Assembly: GCA_963682025.1 (NCBI GenBank)
Contig: OY821517.1
Location: 294,980,344-295,044,343, forward strand
DNA from: Cordilura impudica
Lineage: Eukaryota > Arthropoda > Insecta > Diptera > Scathophagidae
Direction: 5' to 3'
Length of the DNA stretch: 64,000 nucleotides
Below the pieces are notes generated by a model. It had not been told where the DNA came from. It saw nothing but the letters and a program-made list of their open reading frames with translations, and made no database searches. The number at the start of each line of letters is the position of its first letter. The first letter of the stretch is position 1. Shown here piece by piece: positions 1 through 12,148 of this stretch. The position numbers and the translations under genes are program-made.

Positions 1-141
1 GATCTGATATACAATGTTTTTTGTTTTTTCATTGGGTACAACAATTATCAGATTTTTCGGCGTTCCTACCCTGGATCATTGTACATGTAGCTGCCCATGA
101 GAAGAAGATGCATTATCCATATTAGATCTGGCAACACTTAA
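1..141 (-). pseudogene. Helitron helicase (Pif1-like) C-terminal relic, cut by the window edge
   Basis: The minus strand reads SHGQLHVQ-stop-SRVGTPKNLIIV, the last conserved motif of Pif1-type helicases as carried by Helitron transposons (usually S/T-HGQLYVA-x-SRV-x-S/T-P-x-NL). A stop codon replaces the residue before SRV, so this copy is dead. In a full element this domain unwinds DNA during rolling-circle transposition in the nucleus. The gene runs towards position 1 and is cut off by the window start. The upstream coding part is missing: the sequence at higher coordinates is repeat array. A sister relic with the same motif lies at 59455-59560. Seen: the motif and the stop. Known: the motif is typical of Helitron helicases. 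Inferred: Helitron rather than a host Pif1, because of the neighbouring arrays. Confidence 0.75.
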
Positions 142-419
142 CTATTGGCCTTGAACTCAGAATATCATTTGGCAATTTTTCTTTTTAGCGATTTTTGATT
201 TTGAAGATTTTTGTTTTTTGGGCGATTTATAATTTTCGCGATTTTTGGGTTTGGCGATTTTTGATTTTGTCTATATTTTTTCCGCGACAATTCACATTGA
301 TAACCAATGAATTGATAACCATTGGTGTAAACCCACTACTCATACTAAGATCTGATAGGCGCGTGCAAAGTGTCAAAGCTTCCTTTTTATCACTCCAGTT
401 ATATATCATATATTTACTT

Positions 420-870
420 TGTATGGGCTGTGCCACGCCCACTGCTCCGATCACGCCCTTTTTTGTCTATCTAATCAAATGAATAACTTATGGGCTCACA
501 CAAAGTCCCAACACCCTCACTATTACGGTACTCCAGATATATTGCATTTTATATTTACTTTGTATGGCAGGTGCCATGCCTATTGGTCCGATACTGCCAA
601 TTTTGCATCCGACTACTCACATTAATAATAGGTGACATCAGAAAAATTTGAAAGGATCTCTCTATCACATTACTCGAGATATATAATATTGAACTATTAC
701 TTGTATGGGAGGTACCACGCCCACTTATCCGATCCCGCCCATTTTTGGCGTAGCTACTAATATTAACAATAGGTGACCTCACACAAGTTTGCAAAGCTCT
801 CCCTGTCATAGTACTCAATATATGTATATGATATTAAAAATTTACTTTGTGTGGGAGGTGCCACGCCCAC
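420..870. repeat. Tandem units with GCCACGCCCA core inside Helitron
   Basis: Four diverged units. Each contains a GTATGGGAGGTGCCACGCCC-like segment, a TCCGATCCCGCCCA-like segment, a 'taataataggtgacctca' segment and a TACTCGAGATATAT-like segment. Cores are near 431, 570, 715 and 858. Related units occur at 36590-37010 (opposite orientation) and 59890-60680. Short ORFs here are by-products of the repeat. Confidence 0.75.
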
Positions 871-1020
871 CAAAAATATTTAAAAAATTATAGCCTATAG
901 CACTTCCCATATCCGCAGTAAGACTCTGTGAAAATTTCAGGAAGATCAGATGGGTAGTTACGGAGATTACCTCCTACAAACAAACAAAGACACATTACCT
1001 CTTTATTATATTAGTATAGA

Positions 1021-2990
1021 TGAAATAAGTGGTTTATCATTTCATGATATTTGGCGAATATTGATAATTTTAAAAGTAACACTTTTTAAGATATTCCATT
1101 AGAAAATTGTGATCATGTGATATGATAATATATGTCATTATATAGCATGTCTTAACACCTTCTAATTAGACTTAGATTAGTATTATAGTTTAATTATGAC
1201 CTCTGATATTTAGAAAAAAAAAAGCTGTCATATTAGTGACGATTTTAATGCCTGTAAAACAATACATCAACTGAACTTCAAAGTAAACTACTTTTAAAGA
1301 TAACCGCTTCCTTCGGGAAATATGAGGGGAGTCAATAAGTCTTTACAAAAACATAGATAAATAAATTTCTTTTAGGTTTATTTTTGTTATTTCTATATTC
1401 TCCATACAACGATGCTTTGAAGATTTCGAAGCATTTCAAAAAAAGCCTCTGTTGCAGATATGACCTCCTCATTCGACTCGAATCTCTTTTTGCCGAGCTA
1501 CTTTGTTAAATTTGGAAACAGGAAAAAATTACGGTAATAATTCGAACCGCAACTCGCGTATTCTTGCCAACAAAACTGCACAAGTGTGTATCATTACCTT
1601 GATGGAAAATTACTTTGTTTTTGCTAAATGGCCCAATAATGAACAATAATTAATTAAAATTCTGCATTTATTGTTTTTCCTTTTTTTATATATATTTCTA
1701 ATATATTCTGTATTCGTAATCAGACCGGTTTCTGATATTTCAGCCTTCATCAGTGATTGTGTTAAACTTTGTAATAATTGTTATTTTATAATTGATTAGT
1801 TTGTTTCTGTGTCATATTTTTCTTTGAACTTGCATCTATCTCACATACACTTGCACTTGCACTTTTTGGTTATACACATTACCATTTAGTTTTTACTTCG
1901 TAGTAATCTCGGAAGACACAACACTATCAAACATTTATTCTTCTAATTTCCACTATTCTCAGTTTCGTTTCGAGTTGCCACATGTGATGTGTGGCTTGTA
2001 TATTTTACATATTGTACTTTTTACATATATTACATATTTTCTTTTGTTAAGTTGCCAATCTATATATTAATACGTGAAGGTAAATTTTTAGTTCCCTTTT
2101 TAAGCAATATGCGGGCACGTAGCAGTGTGAAAATTGGCATAGTTTTAGTGCATATGGAGGAGAAGCTGAAGATGATAAAATTTATGTTTAATCTGTCTTA
2201 AAAATATGTCAAATTAAATAAAATAAAATATTTCTAATAGTTCGTTACGCCCCGTTAATGAGAATTATTTAAATTGTATATGACACACCCTGTGTTGAAT
2301 TGTGAATTACTTGAATTGATTAGCATACCTTTAGGCTCATTTAAATATTCATATATTTTTAAATTGAATGAAAAAATAATATATTCCAGAATTTTCACTC
2401 GAATTTCGATAGATCCTATATATTATTTGTTGCAATATCTATATATAAAGATAAGATATCATATGTAAATATCAAATTTGTTAAAATATGTAAATAAAGG
2501 AAGAATATATAATTGAAAAAAAAACTCGAATGCTGGGCTATACTAGTATAGATAATTCTATGAATATAAAAAAAAAAAAAAACTGTGGCCATAATCTTAC
2601 CAACCGATTTTCACTGTTTTCTCTATCTCCGGGGCAGACTCAACTACTAAAATTCAATGCTTTGATTGTTATTTCATATCTGGAGTATAATGGTGTATCC
2701 ATGTTTCATCAACATTTATGTATCGGCGAAGAAATTTATCTGGTGCGTGACGGAAAAGTTCTAAATTAGCTACCGAATGAGTTATACGATTGTGTTAATT
2801 TTCGATTATGAGCAAACTTGACACCCATCTCCATAACCTTTGCCTTAAACATTCATATGCCTGTGGCCTCAACTAAAACAGCTATATCGCCGATTTCATC
2901 GATGACTGCCTCACTTGGACATCCAGAATAAGGTTAATCATTTACTTAATTGTAGATAGTCTTGATTTCTTAGATGTTTTAACTTTAAAG
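1021..2990. other. AT-rich interval, no gene recognised
   Basis: I see no coding signature on either strand: the ORFs are short, AT-driven and lack motifs. Homopolymer A and T runs are frequent. Confidence 0.5.
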
Positions 2991-3433
2991 TACAGGGTGG
3001 GCCATATAAGACCGACCAACATTAAATACGAATATATTTTCTTAAAATGATCTACTATTTCTATTCTGATCAACGATCAATTGTTATTACGTTATTACGT
3101 AGCGAAGTTATCGCCAATATGTTAATTCGGGATCAGTTCCCTTCAAACAGCCTTCATGATTCAGAAGTATGGTCGGCCATTTTGAGGAACGGGGTTCAGG
3201 GGCCAACCATCCTGGAAAAGGAGCTCATCAAAATATTCCCAAATTGTTGGAAATAATTCGTCTGTGTCAACTCGTCATCGTTCCGGCCAATTAGCCAATT
3301 GCGGAGAATTTTAAAATGGAATCTTGATATGAACCCATACAAAATTCAAATTATACAAGCACTATCACCGCAAGACCACCAACAACGACCAAAGTACGCT
3401 ACTCTTAGGTGTTATCTGGCCCACCCTGAAGTA
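2991..3433 (+). mobile_element. Internally deleted mariner-type element with matching TIRs
   Basis: The left end reads TA-CAGGGTGGGCCATATAA. The right end, read inwards, is CAGGGTGGGCCAGATAA, followed by GTA. These are terminal inverted repeats of at least 17 bp with one mismatch, next to TA dinucleotides, as Tc1/mariner elements have. Inside, the plus strand at about 3299-3400 encodes LRRILKWNLDMNPYKIQ-x8-QDHQQR. This matches the end of the helix-turn-helix domain (SLRRIL-x-DL-x-x-x-PYK) of mariner-type transposases. At about 440 bp it is far below the usual 1.3 kb: the catalytic part is gone. It could move only in trans, if at all. Confidence 0.7.
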
Positions 3434-6129
3434 CAATTTAATGACAGCCCGTAATTATTTTTTTCCATTTTTAAAAAATAGCAAAAATCGTCTCCACCAC
3501 TCAATTAAGAAAAAAAAAAATATTAAAATATTTTCTTTTCATAATTTTATATTTTTTATTGTATTAAAACTTTTATTTGACTTTATTTTTTTAATGTTTA
3601 TCTATCTCAAAAGTTAAAAATAAACGAACGGAAATTTGCCAAAAAAAAAAATCAATTTATATGAGCGCCACTGTATCTACTTGCAAAAAAAATTGATATT
3701 GTAAAAATTTTAAATTGCAAAATTCTGATTATTTTTGATGGTTCGGTATAACCGAATATCATAGCATTACCATATATAATTGACTTATACTTTCTCTATA
3801 TTTTTCGGTCTCAGCAACCCCAAAAACATGAAATATGATAATAAAATAATTTTGTCTCGCCAAATTTGGATTTGGAACCACTAGGCAACGATAGGCTTTT
3901 GATACAAAAACTTCTACAAATATTTCAATTAGTGATTTGGGCCCTTTTTTCCTTAATTGCGGCTTTAAATTCTTCCAGTGTCCCATTTTTGAGACGCCCT
4001 GTATTTAATTGACAAACTTCCGTTTATAAAATGATTATAAGGTTCATAAATATTTGGACACCCACTTCGAAAATTAAATTTTTTCTATTCAAAATTTCTT
4101 CAAGCACATCTGGATATTAATCTCATCTACGCAATTGTTCAATGAAACATGAACTTAATTACGAGATTAATAGTTCATGTATGAATTCTCGTCTACGCAT
4201 TCATTCGTGTTGGCCGGCCATTGTATGCCTTTCCTTAGCCGATGTTCAAATGTGTTTTAATGTAAAAGATTTACATTCACACCTTCGTTATTAGCTGAGA
4301 AATCGCCAAAGCTATCAATTATATATTTTTTGTTAAAACAAAATTATTTCCACTAACAAGTTAAAAGCAATATTAGCCAATGTATTCACATGTTTAGGTG
4401 TCAGTATCGTTAACCACGAAATAAAAAAAAGGTTGGCGGCATTAACACTTTAGCTTTGTACCAGTTATTTTATAACAAAGAGAGATTTATGATAACAACA
4501 TTAAGTATATTGACATATTTACAAAAATTACCTTTTCTTTAAAAATTAATTGATCGAAAACAATTTATTTGCTTCAATTTATTTTGAAAGGAAAACAAAA
4601 TAAGAACGCCAACTCGAGGTGGTCTCTTCATGTGTTAATGACAAATGTGAAAACTTTATCGTTCATTAAGTTTGAGCACCTTAACAGCACTTCGTAAATA
4701 TTAAAAAAAAAAAAAGTCCCTAAGCACTTCGTAATTTTCTTTAAAGACAGGAAATTGAACTCTTTTAGCTGCTCGTTATAAAGTGCTTCAAGAACGATAT
4801 AGAAATAAAGTCCATTCAAAAAACAGATTATTCTGGATTAAACAACTTTGGGTTTTTTGGAAACTGGATATAGCTGCGGGGGGACTAACGCAGGTGGATG
4901 AGGAAGGAGATTATACACGTTTGCAGCCATATATTGTCTTGATAAAATATCACCATTTTGTTGTCCAAATTCAATCGTTTTTATTCAAATTGCGTTTCGA
5001 ATTCGCTCTCATATGCATACGTTATGTTTTCCCAAAAAGATAAGCCCTCATTTTTCTATATTTTATCGAAATCCATACGCTTGCTCTGATTCACCTTTTA
5101 TATGTATGGTTTCTTGTGTGGTATCCTTCTATGTATGCCATTTTTGTAAACGCTGTCTGCGTTTAACTGCACTTAAAGCTGGATATATCTAACTTCAGTA
5201 CCACTAAGCCGCTTTGGACATAAATCTTCATCCTGATAGTGTATGGCATATTTTACAATTTCGCCAATTTTACGCAAGGATTTATTTTTTCTTTTAAATT
5301 CAATATAATTTTCCGAGTATCAGACGAAATTTGCTTTCCGATAATGAAATTATTTTCTTTTATATCTTTTTAGTTACTATTAATTAGCACAAATCAACTT
5401 AAAATAATTCTAAGTGAAGTAAAGCACGTAATCAGTACATATATGTCACAGAAACTTTAGGTTCATCCCCGAAATATAAAAAAAAAACGAAGGAAGTGTT
5501 ACCACTGTTTACTTTTTTATGACGCGTAAAATCTGAGCAATTTGTAGTAGTAAACTCTGTATTATTACTTTTAATCGTAAGTCAATAATAACTTTGTAAT
5601 AAGACAATTTAAAGATGAAAAATTAGTATTTTCTTTTCTTGACGCTCACTGTACCAACCAAATATGAGAAAAACATGTGTAATATATTGGTTTTTTTTTT
5701 TCAACCTGCAGTTTGCTTAAAGGTTTACATGGATATACAGTCGGACGGACAGACAGTAGGACGAATATCGCTAAATCGATTCAGAAAGTCATTCGGAATC
5801 GATTAGTATAATAAAAGATGGGTCAAATAGTTTTGGTAGTTATACCCGCACATATCAGCACATACTCATTATATCCTGACTGCACAGTTGTCCCTTTTGG
5901 ACTTCCTGGAACAACCAGCTCCTAGACCATATCAAAGTTTAGAGCCATCTATAAAAATAAAAGTTCTTGATGTGTTGCATTTCCGATCGATAATTCGTTA
6001 GTGACAATATTATTTAAATTGTCCATGTCCAAATTGCATTAATTATAATGTAAATCGCAATAGCGATTTGCAAAATAAATAAATTTTGTATGATTTTTTT
6101 TTTTAAGGATTGAATCCCATAAGAGCTTT
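3434..6129. other. Interval with repeat scraps only
   Basis: GAGACGCCCTGTATTTAA at about 3991-4008 looks like a lone end of a TA-inserting element. At 5700-5850 there is an opposite-orientation fragment (GGACGGACAGACAG, CGATTCAGAAAGTC, AAGATGGGTCAAATA) of the repeat that is longer at 60940-61735. No gene was recognised in the rest. Confidence 0.45.
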
Positions 6130-6800
6130 TTGATCTTCTGCACTCTTTTTGCAAGGGCCCGATATGGGCCTTAGTTCGTACCAACGAATTTCTGTTGAGA
6201 CATGATGCAAGATAAGGCTAAACGAACGTAGCTAACTCATGCTGACTTAGGAATGGAAGTAGTCTCTTTAACAAGCATTCTTTAGTGTATAAATTGGTAC
6301 TAATCATATCCGTTGTCACATACAAACGGCTTTCTTTTCCCACAATTACTAATAGCCTGCCAAACTTAATTTTTTCGGGAACTTTGTTCTCTTTAATAAA
6401 TTATTTTTGCTGGCGGACATTCCCTTAGTATAGGCATAACATCCACTCCTGGTAGTCCATAATGCAGCATTCATACTTGCCTCGATATTATTCTTGGAGC
6501 TGCGACACGGCACCTTCTGCACTTTATACAATTTTATCCCGACTCCTATTTAGCTTTACTAATAAGACAGATTCCGAGCAATTGATTTTCTGAGCTGCTT
6601 TCCTCCAAAAATATTAGGCTTTTTCCTAACCTTATTAGGATCAGTATATACGTTTATACTGCCACTTCCTGGACTTCTCTTAATAGTAAGGTGGTCGTAA
6701 TTTGTAATAACTCTGGAAGCCGTATACCGAGAAACTTTTGCCTCATAAGCAATTATTTTAAAAGCCCGTTTCAGATTTTTATTAAAAATTCGAATAATTT
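6130..6800 (-). pseudogene. Tc1/mariner-superfamily transposase relic
   Basis: On the minus strand, shifting frames give KVSRYTASRVITNYDHLTI, then PGSGSINVYTDPNKVRKK, then LYKVQKVP, then KFPKKIKFGRL and LYTKECLLKRLLPFLSQHE. The order and spacing match a Tc1/mariner-type family in which a helix-turn-helix DNA-binding domain is followed by KVQK-P-x-R and, in the catalytic half, by TKFPKK-x-LVWQAI and the KECLxKRLLPFL segment. The first catalytic Asp region (normally MDDETYV) is not readable. At least three frameshifts and several stops show a long-dead copy. The neighbouring fragment at 6852-7262 has the opposite orientation and belongs to another family, so this is not one element. Confidence 0.55.
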
Positions 6801-6851
6801 ATTCAAATAATTTCCCTTCACAATCGAGTTTATGAACACGATAACGACGTT

Positions 6852-7262
6852 ATTGTGGCCTCAACTGGATGGTATGGATCTGAACGACATGTGACTTCAG
6901 CAGGACAGTGCTACCTGCCACACCGCGCTCGAAATAATTGATTGATTGGAAAAACGATTTCCAAACAGAATTATTTTCCGAAATTCTGACGGCAATTGGC
7001 CGCCAAGATCGTGTGATATAACGCCGTGCGATTTCTTTGCTTGGAGTTTTTTTATACCTCAGATCCTTGTAAATAAACCACCGCGTTCGCTTACAATAGA
7101 ACAAAAACAGTTTCACTAGACTGTTTGGCGATGTTTCACCGCAATAAAGCCGAATTTTGCATCGATTCATAACCATTGATAAGACATGCATTCACCACTT
7201 TACACCTGAGACAAACGAACAGTCAAAACAGTAGACTGAAACGGGAGAATCCTTTCTAAACA
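6852..7262 (+). pseudogene. mariner-type transposase C-terminal fragment
   Basis: The plus strand reads LDGMDLNDM-stop-LQQDSATCHTALEIID, then KRFPNRIIFRNSDGNWPPRS, then CDITPCDFFAWSFF. These are the second catalytic Asp block (QQD-x-ATCHT) and the third (RSCD-x-TP-x-DFF-x-W) of the mariner-related family also seen at 28546-29840. The stop replaces the Trp of the usual MWFQQD. Only the C-terminal third is present; no TIR was found on either side. The long minus-strand ORF at 6850-7191 is an antisense shadow. Confidence 0.75.
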
Positions 7263-7740
7263 GGCGAATACAGTTCCATCTGTAGCCAAGGTTATGGTGT
7301 CTGTTTTTTGGAATGCGCGTGGCATAGTTTTTATTGATTATTTTCATGAATGGAAAACAATCAACGGCAAATATTATGCAAACTTATTGCAGCGCTTTAG
7401 TAATGGAATTAAGGAAAAATTGCCGCATTTAATGAAAAATAAAGTGTTGTTTCATATAGATATTGCCCCAGTTCACACATCGCACATATTCGCCAGATGT
7501 AGCTCCCTCGGATTATTTTCTATTTCCGAACTAGAAGAAATGGTAAAAGATTTGCCATCAATGAAGAGGTGCAGTCTGCGGTTGATGGCTGTTAGACAGT
7601 TCTTAATATAAAAGGGGTGTCGAAGATATTGAATATCGCTGCGAAAAGTGTATCGAGCTAAAAAAAAAATAGATTATGTTAGGAAATAAAGAAGATTTTT
7701 CCAAATTTGTGGTGTTTTCTTTGTTAGGTAGGGGTGTTCT
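7262..7740 (+). pseudogene. mariner (DD34D-type) transposase C-terminal fragment
   Basis: The plus strand encodes VMVSVFWNARGIVFIDYF, then TINGKYYANLLQRF, then KEKLPHLMKNKVLFHIDIAP, then VHTS. This is the mariner second-Asp block (VFWDA-GI-FIDYL, TINGEYYANLL, KVLFHQDNAPCHTS) with the Gln before the Asp changed to Ile and NAPCHT changed to IAPVHT. After HTS the frame shifts and recovers near the end with INEEVQSAVDG and EYRCEKCIELK, the usual C-terminus. The N-terminal half is missing. It abuts a different mariner-type fragment at 7262, so two unrelated broken copies sit end to end. It cannot act as a transposase. Confidence 0.8.
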
Positions 7741-8196
7741 TGAACCGCCCTCATAGTTGGTTCTTGGTTAAAATCCGTTCTTTGTTTAGTATCTTTTAAG
7801 GGGTATTTCCATGATTTTTAAAGATGTGAATAATGGTGGATTATTTATTTTATATACGCGTTATTGTAAAATATTTGAAGTATCTTTAAAAAATTTTCAA
7901 TTAAAAATATCAATAAATAAGTCCGTGACAAGGAATCTCCGGATGCGACACGAAAAAGTTGTTATACTATGAACATCATAACTCGTTACCGGATTAACTG
8001 AGAAAATAAATCGAAACGCGTTTAAAAGGTGATATGTTTCCCAAGGTAGTAAAAGGGAGTTTTTTAGATTTTTTATTCTTGAAGTGAAAAACGTGATTTT
8101 CGCTAAAAAAAAATTTCGGTGAATTTGTTATTAAAAAATGGAAAAAACGTGTAAAAAGCTCCTTCTGATTACCTGCTGATTTATGTGTAAAAACCG

Positions 8197-9300
8197 GAGT
8201 TAAGAAAAAAAAAAACACACGCTGAATAAAAACCTCGTACATATATGTAAACAATCATAGCTCAGACCCACAAACACGTTATATGCACGAACAATTGTCT
8301 ATCACGTATTTTTTGTTTCGAACACACAAAAACCACACAGATTCGAGTGTAGCTTTATTTTAAGTTCGTGTTCTGGTACGTGTACTGCGAAAAAACAGAA
8401 CATGAACAAAACACAGATTCGAGTTCAGTTATATATTAAGTTCGTGTTCTGGTACGTAGGCTGCGAAGAATTAAAACATTAATTCGCTATCTGATACACC
8501 CCGATAAATATGACAGCAATTGTTATAGACAGAAATTCTTTACAATTGTCAAATATTTTAAAATTTTATTGAACCTGTTTTATGATTTACGTTGTTTTTC
8601 ATTTTAATAAAAGATGGTAATAAAAGACTTAAGACACAAACACTATTTAGCATAATAAAAATGACACTTGTTGGGTGTTAGGTTTTTTTACATTACCCAC
8701 TCCAAGTTTCGCAACCAATTAGTGTCAATAGAATTAATTGTGAAATAATATTGACCGTTTTTTATGATGTACTAAACAATTGTTTTTTTTCCCTGTTTGT
8801 GTTTTAAATCCATGACAAACTACTTAAGACAAAAACACAATTTAGCATCATAAAAATTACACTTGTGTAACTTTCTTCAGAAAAGAGTTTTATGAAGCCT
8901 AAAAACAAATAACTTTAGACACAAACACAATTTTGCATCATAAAAAACTTGCTTGTTGTTAGGATGGTTTGCATCCATTAGCACAATCACCCCCCTTAAT
9001 TTGCAAAACACGAACAACACGAACTTAAAATATAACTGAACTCGAACCTGTTTATTGTTCATGTTCTGTTTTTTCGCAGTACACGAGCCAGAATACGAAC
9101 TTCAAATAAAGCAACACTCGAATCTGTGTGGTTTGTGTGTGTTCGAAACAAAAAATACGTGATAGAAAAATGTTCGTGTAGATAACGAAATATTAAAACG
9201 AAACACAGTCATAATTTTGTTCGGCACCGTACAAAATTTAGAAACACACATAATTGATATGAACATTGTGTGTTTCATGTGTGTATTTTCTGAACCTTGG
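8197..9300. mobile_element. Foldback (long inverted-repeat) element, copy 1
   Basis: The two ends are inverted copies over roughly 200 bp or more: ATCACGTATTTTTTGTTTCG with ACACAGATTCGAGTGTAGCT at 8300-8356 recurs as its reverse complement at about 9105-9165. The right end reads CTGAACCTTG, then GAAAAAAT. Internally, a unit containing ACTTAAGACA-AAACAC-TTTAGCAT recurs near 8628, 8822 and 8914, and an AAGTTCGTGTTCTGGTACGT unit occurs twice. There is no coding region. Copy 2 is at 30832-31649. The hAT-like end and possible 8-bp duplication at copy 2 suggest a non-autonomous hAT-type element (inference). Confidence 0.65.
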
Positions 9301-11500
9301 AAAAAATAGAGTATAGAATTTCAAAAGGATCTGTCAAAGGGACTTTGAGTTATGATGTTCACGAACATCAAAAATGTTGTTTGTGAGAAAATCGATTTAA
9401 ATTTTTTTATACTCAAAAATCAAAAATTAAGCATCAATAAAAGGGCCTAATTTTGTGTACTTATAAAAAATCATCAATGCCAGCTTCATATAGTGAAACA
9501 CAGTCATAAAAGTAGAAAGTAATTTGGAGATTACAAAGGGACTTGAACAACCTTCTAGGTAGGCGCATCGCTCAGCTACCAGGCAGGTATGAAAATCGAG
9601 GATGATGACCGGTCGCTTGAATCGCTGTATCTTCGTTAGTTTTACTCCCTTTAAAAAGGGAATATCAGCACGTTGTTTACAAACTTTCTCCATTTTTCCA
9701 ATTCGGTTCTCGGTGTGAAAAGAACAATTTCTGCTTATTGCGAGTTAAGGTTTAGCCATCATAAACGATTTTTCTAATAACCCTAATGCAATAACAAAAT
9801 CGTCTATATATTCTATATATTCGTCTATATCTTTACATTATTTTAAGCTGAATTCTTACATTTGATCCCATTCGGAGATTTCAAGACACAACCATTTCAC
9901 AGCCATTTTCTAATGCAATTCCCACTCAAATATAGGTTTTTGCTTATTTTCGAAGTCAATAAATGGAGTTTATCTATTAAGGCTGGAACCTGGATTGGAC
10001 CTAATTTTCCCAATCTCATCGTGTAGAGTATTGTGTTGTGAGCTTAGTACCACTATAACATTTCTTTATGTTGAAAAAGAAACGTCGAAGAATAATTAAT
10101 ACTAAAAATAGTTTTACTTTAACTGATAACATTTTGATCTTAAATTATAGAAACTCGAATAAACAGACCAATATTATAAGTTTCTTCCACTTACATATAA
10201 ATATATATGTATATATTTAAAGAAATACATTTTGTTGTCTGTTTACTCAACTCTAGCTTCAAAAATTGAGGGTAACTTACATAAGGCACGTTCAATGACC
10301 GAACGTTGCGTTTATCGTTGAGGTTTCATTAGCAAAAAAAAAAAAAAAAAAGAAACAACGTTTTATGATTTGTATTTGTGTTTAGTTAGTAGGCCGTCTA
10401 TGACAATGTTTCAATACTCGAAAACAGAAAAACAGAAATCAAATCGAACTCAAGTGCTAATGAACTGGAAAATAAATGAAACTAAATACCACACCCCTTA
10501 AACTATGTATACGTCTGCAGCTCGAAACACATCTCTTCGCAACACGACACACCACATCCACCTCCAACGCCAACAAACAAACTTACTCATTTTATCAATA
10601 ACAACCATTCAAAGCAGATTTCAATGAGTGAGTGAGTATTGACTTTTGTAGGTGAACAACACCGGCTATGACAACAAGACAAAAAAAAAAAATAGGTATT
10701 GAGTTGAAACTAAAACGTTCAAGTCACGTTTAGAAATTCATACTTACATTTATTTCTTAAGTAAATATCAGAATCTGAAATTTATGGAGGTGTACACAAA
10801 TACTCGCTCATACTTCTTTTATAATTATAAATATTCAGAAACTAGCTTTAGTATATAGAAACAAAACTAAAAATTTAAATTATATTTTACAGTGTTTTTT
10901 TTTGTTTTTATTTGTTCGGTGTTAAACATGAGTGTTACACACTTATATACCAGTTTAAGGCAGGTTAAAATCAGAAAGGAGAAATATAAAGAGACACATC
11001 GGCATAGACGAAGCGTAATTAAAAGAAGCAAATGAAAATCAACAAAATGCAAATAATGGCACGTTAATGATGTTTAGAAAGTGGTGTTAAGTTCATGATG
11101 AAATCGTAAAACAAAAGCTTAATTACCCGTTAATTAGCTGAAGTTTACCGTTAAGTAAATTGCTATATTATAATGATAAGTAGTTACACATTTACACGAT
11201 CATCTAAATAAGGGTAATGTGAGTAAGATAATTTGAATGGGTTCATGAGAGGGGTAGAGTATACAGGATGATAACTTAGTGCTCTTATCATTATTTTTAG
11301 TGTTTTTTCTATGCCTCAAATACACACTGGGCCGAATCGCCAACTAATTGGCAATAAAGTCGAAAATGTTTTTGAAGCAAATCTTAATTTTTATTTATTA
11401 CATTTAAACTAGATTCTCTATATATGAAGAATCAATAAATATTTTCGATAAAAATACAACACTGCAATTTTGATAGAGTTTCAAAGTCAGGTGATTAATC
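9301..11500. other. Interval without recognisable genes
   Basis: Apart from the tRNA-like piece at 9535-9590, only AT-rich sequence and homopolymers are visible, for example a run of A near 10335-10351. Confidence 0.4.
9535..9590 (-). repeat. tRNA-like SINE head (A box and B box)
   Basis: The minus strand reads TAGCTGAGCGATGCGC (A-box-like) and, 12 bases on, GGTTGTTCAAGTCCC (B-box-like), as in a tRNA D arm and T arm. The flanks do not fold into an acceptor stem, so this is more likely a SINE head or tRNA fossil than a working tRNA. It is unlike the SINE at 28031 and 42716. Confidence 0.4.
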
Positions 11501-11832
11501 AGCTGACTTCTGTGACTTTTGTTAATTTGTGCGCTTGGCAATTTCACACGCTGGAACAATAAAATATTGCAAAAAATGGATTTTGAAGGCCAGGGTATGT
11601 AGAATAAATAAAGTAAAAATGTTTTGTGTCAAATTTTTATATATGTTATATATGTATGTATGTGTATTGTTGCGAAACCAAAGTGCTCGTCTTCTGTGGA
11701 GTAAAATCTAATATTATGCGTGTTTCTGTGATATGTAAATTATGTTAAAGCAAAGTAGAAAGTGTCTATTTAAAATTAATAATAATCATGTTAGCGGCTT
11801 TTTGCGGCTTTTGCGGTAATTTAAAGTTGTAG

Positions 11833-12148
11833 ATGAGCTCGAGTTCTGTCATGCATCGGTGCTGGACGTATGGATCGACAGCGGTCGCAATTCTACCGAC
11901 CTTGCAAACTGGATGACCAACCAGGGGAATGTACGCTAACCGACGAAAGAACGATTGAAATAAACACAAAAATAAAAAGCTTAGAAATTTGTGTTAAATC
12001 GAATCTGCAAAAGTGCATTCGAAATATGCGGACATGCAGAGACAAACATTCACAGTTGCTATCAATGCGTTTAAGAACTGTTTTTGACAATCAAGAAGAG
12101 ATACGCAGTCTTAAAATGTGTAGACCAAAGCTAACATATCTGTGGTGA
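11833..12148 (+). CDS. Hypothetical ORF, about 104 codons
   Basis: An open frame follows a TGA at 11832, with the first ATG at 11870 (MDRQRSQFYRPCKLDDQPGE) and a stop at 12146-12148. The predicted protein is basic and Cys-containing, with a helical, charged middle (TIEINTKIKSLEICVKSNLQ). I recognise no domain. It is locally less AT-rich than its surroundings. Upstream, ATGGATTTTGAAGGCCAGG at about 11577, followed by GTATGT, could be a short first exon, but no joining acceptor is certain. It could be a small host gene, a TE remnant or chance; an antisense ORF covers part of it. Confidence 0.25.

Larger units (their letters stand above)
1..1020 (-). mobile_element. Decayed Helitron: helicase end plus tandem arrays, 5' TC end at 1020
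   Basis: Read on the minus strand the element starts with TCTATACTAATATAA directly after an A (position 1021), the A|TC arrangement of Helitron 5' ends. It then holds a noncoding array and finishes with the helicase C-terminus at the window edge. Positions 185-280 carry short GGCGATTTTTGATTT-type repeats. Positions 420-870 carry about four diverged units of roughly 130-150 bp, each with a GCCACGCCCA core. The same combination recurs at 59455-60690, so it is one family. The missing helicase body is either deleted or replaced by the array. Confidence 0.6.

Noticed and set aside
195..818. ORFs of 68-95 codons in the first kilobase
   Set aside because: They arise from the Helitron repeat units and recur wherever the array occurs.
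6850..7191. 113-codon minus-strand ORF
   Set aside because: The plus strand encodes mariner motifs ATCHT and RSCD; the minus ORF has none.
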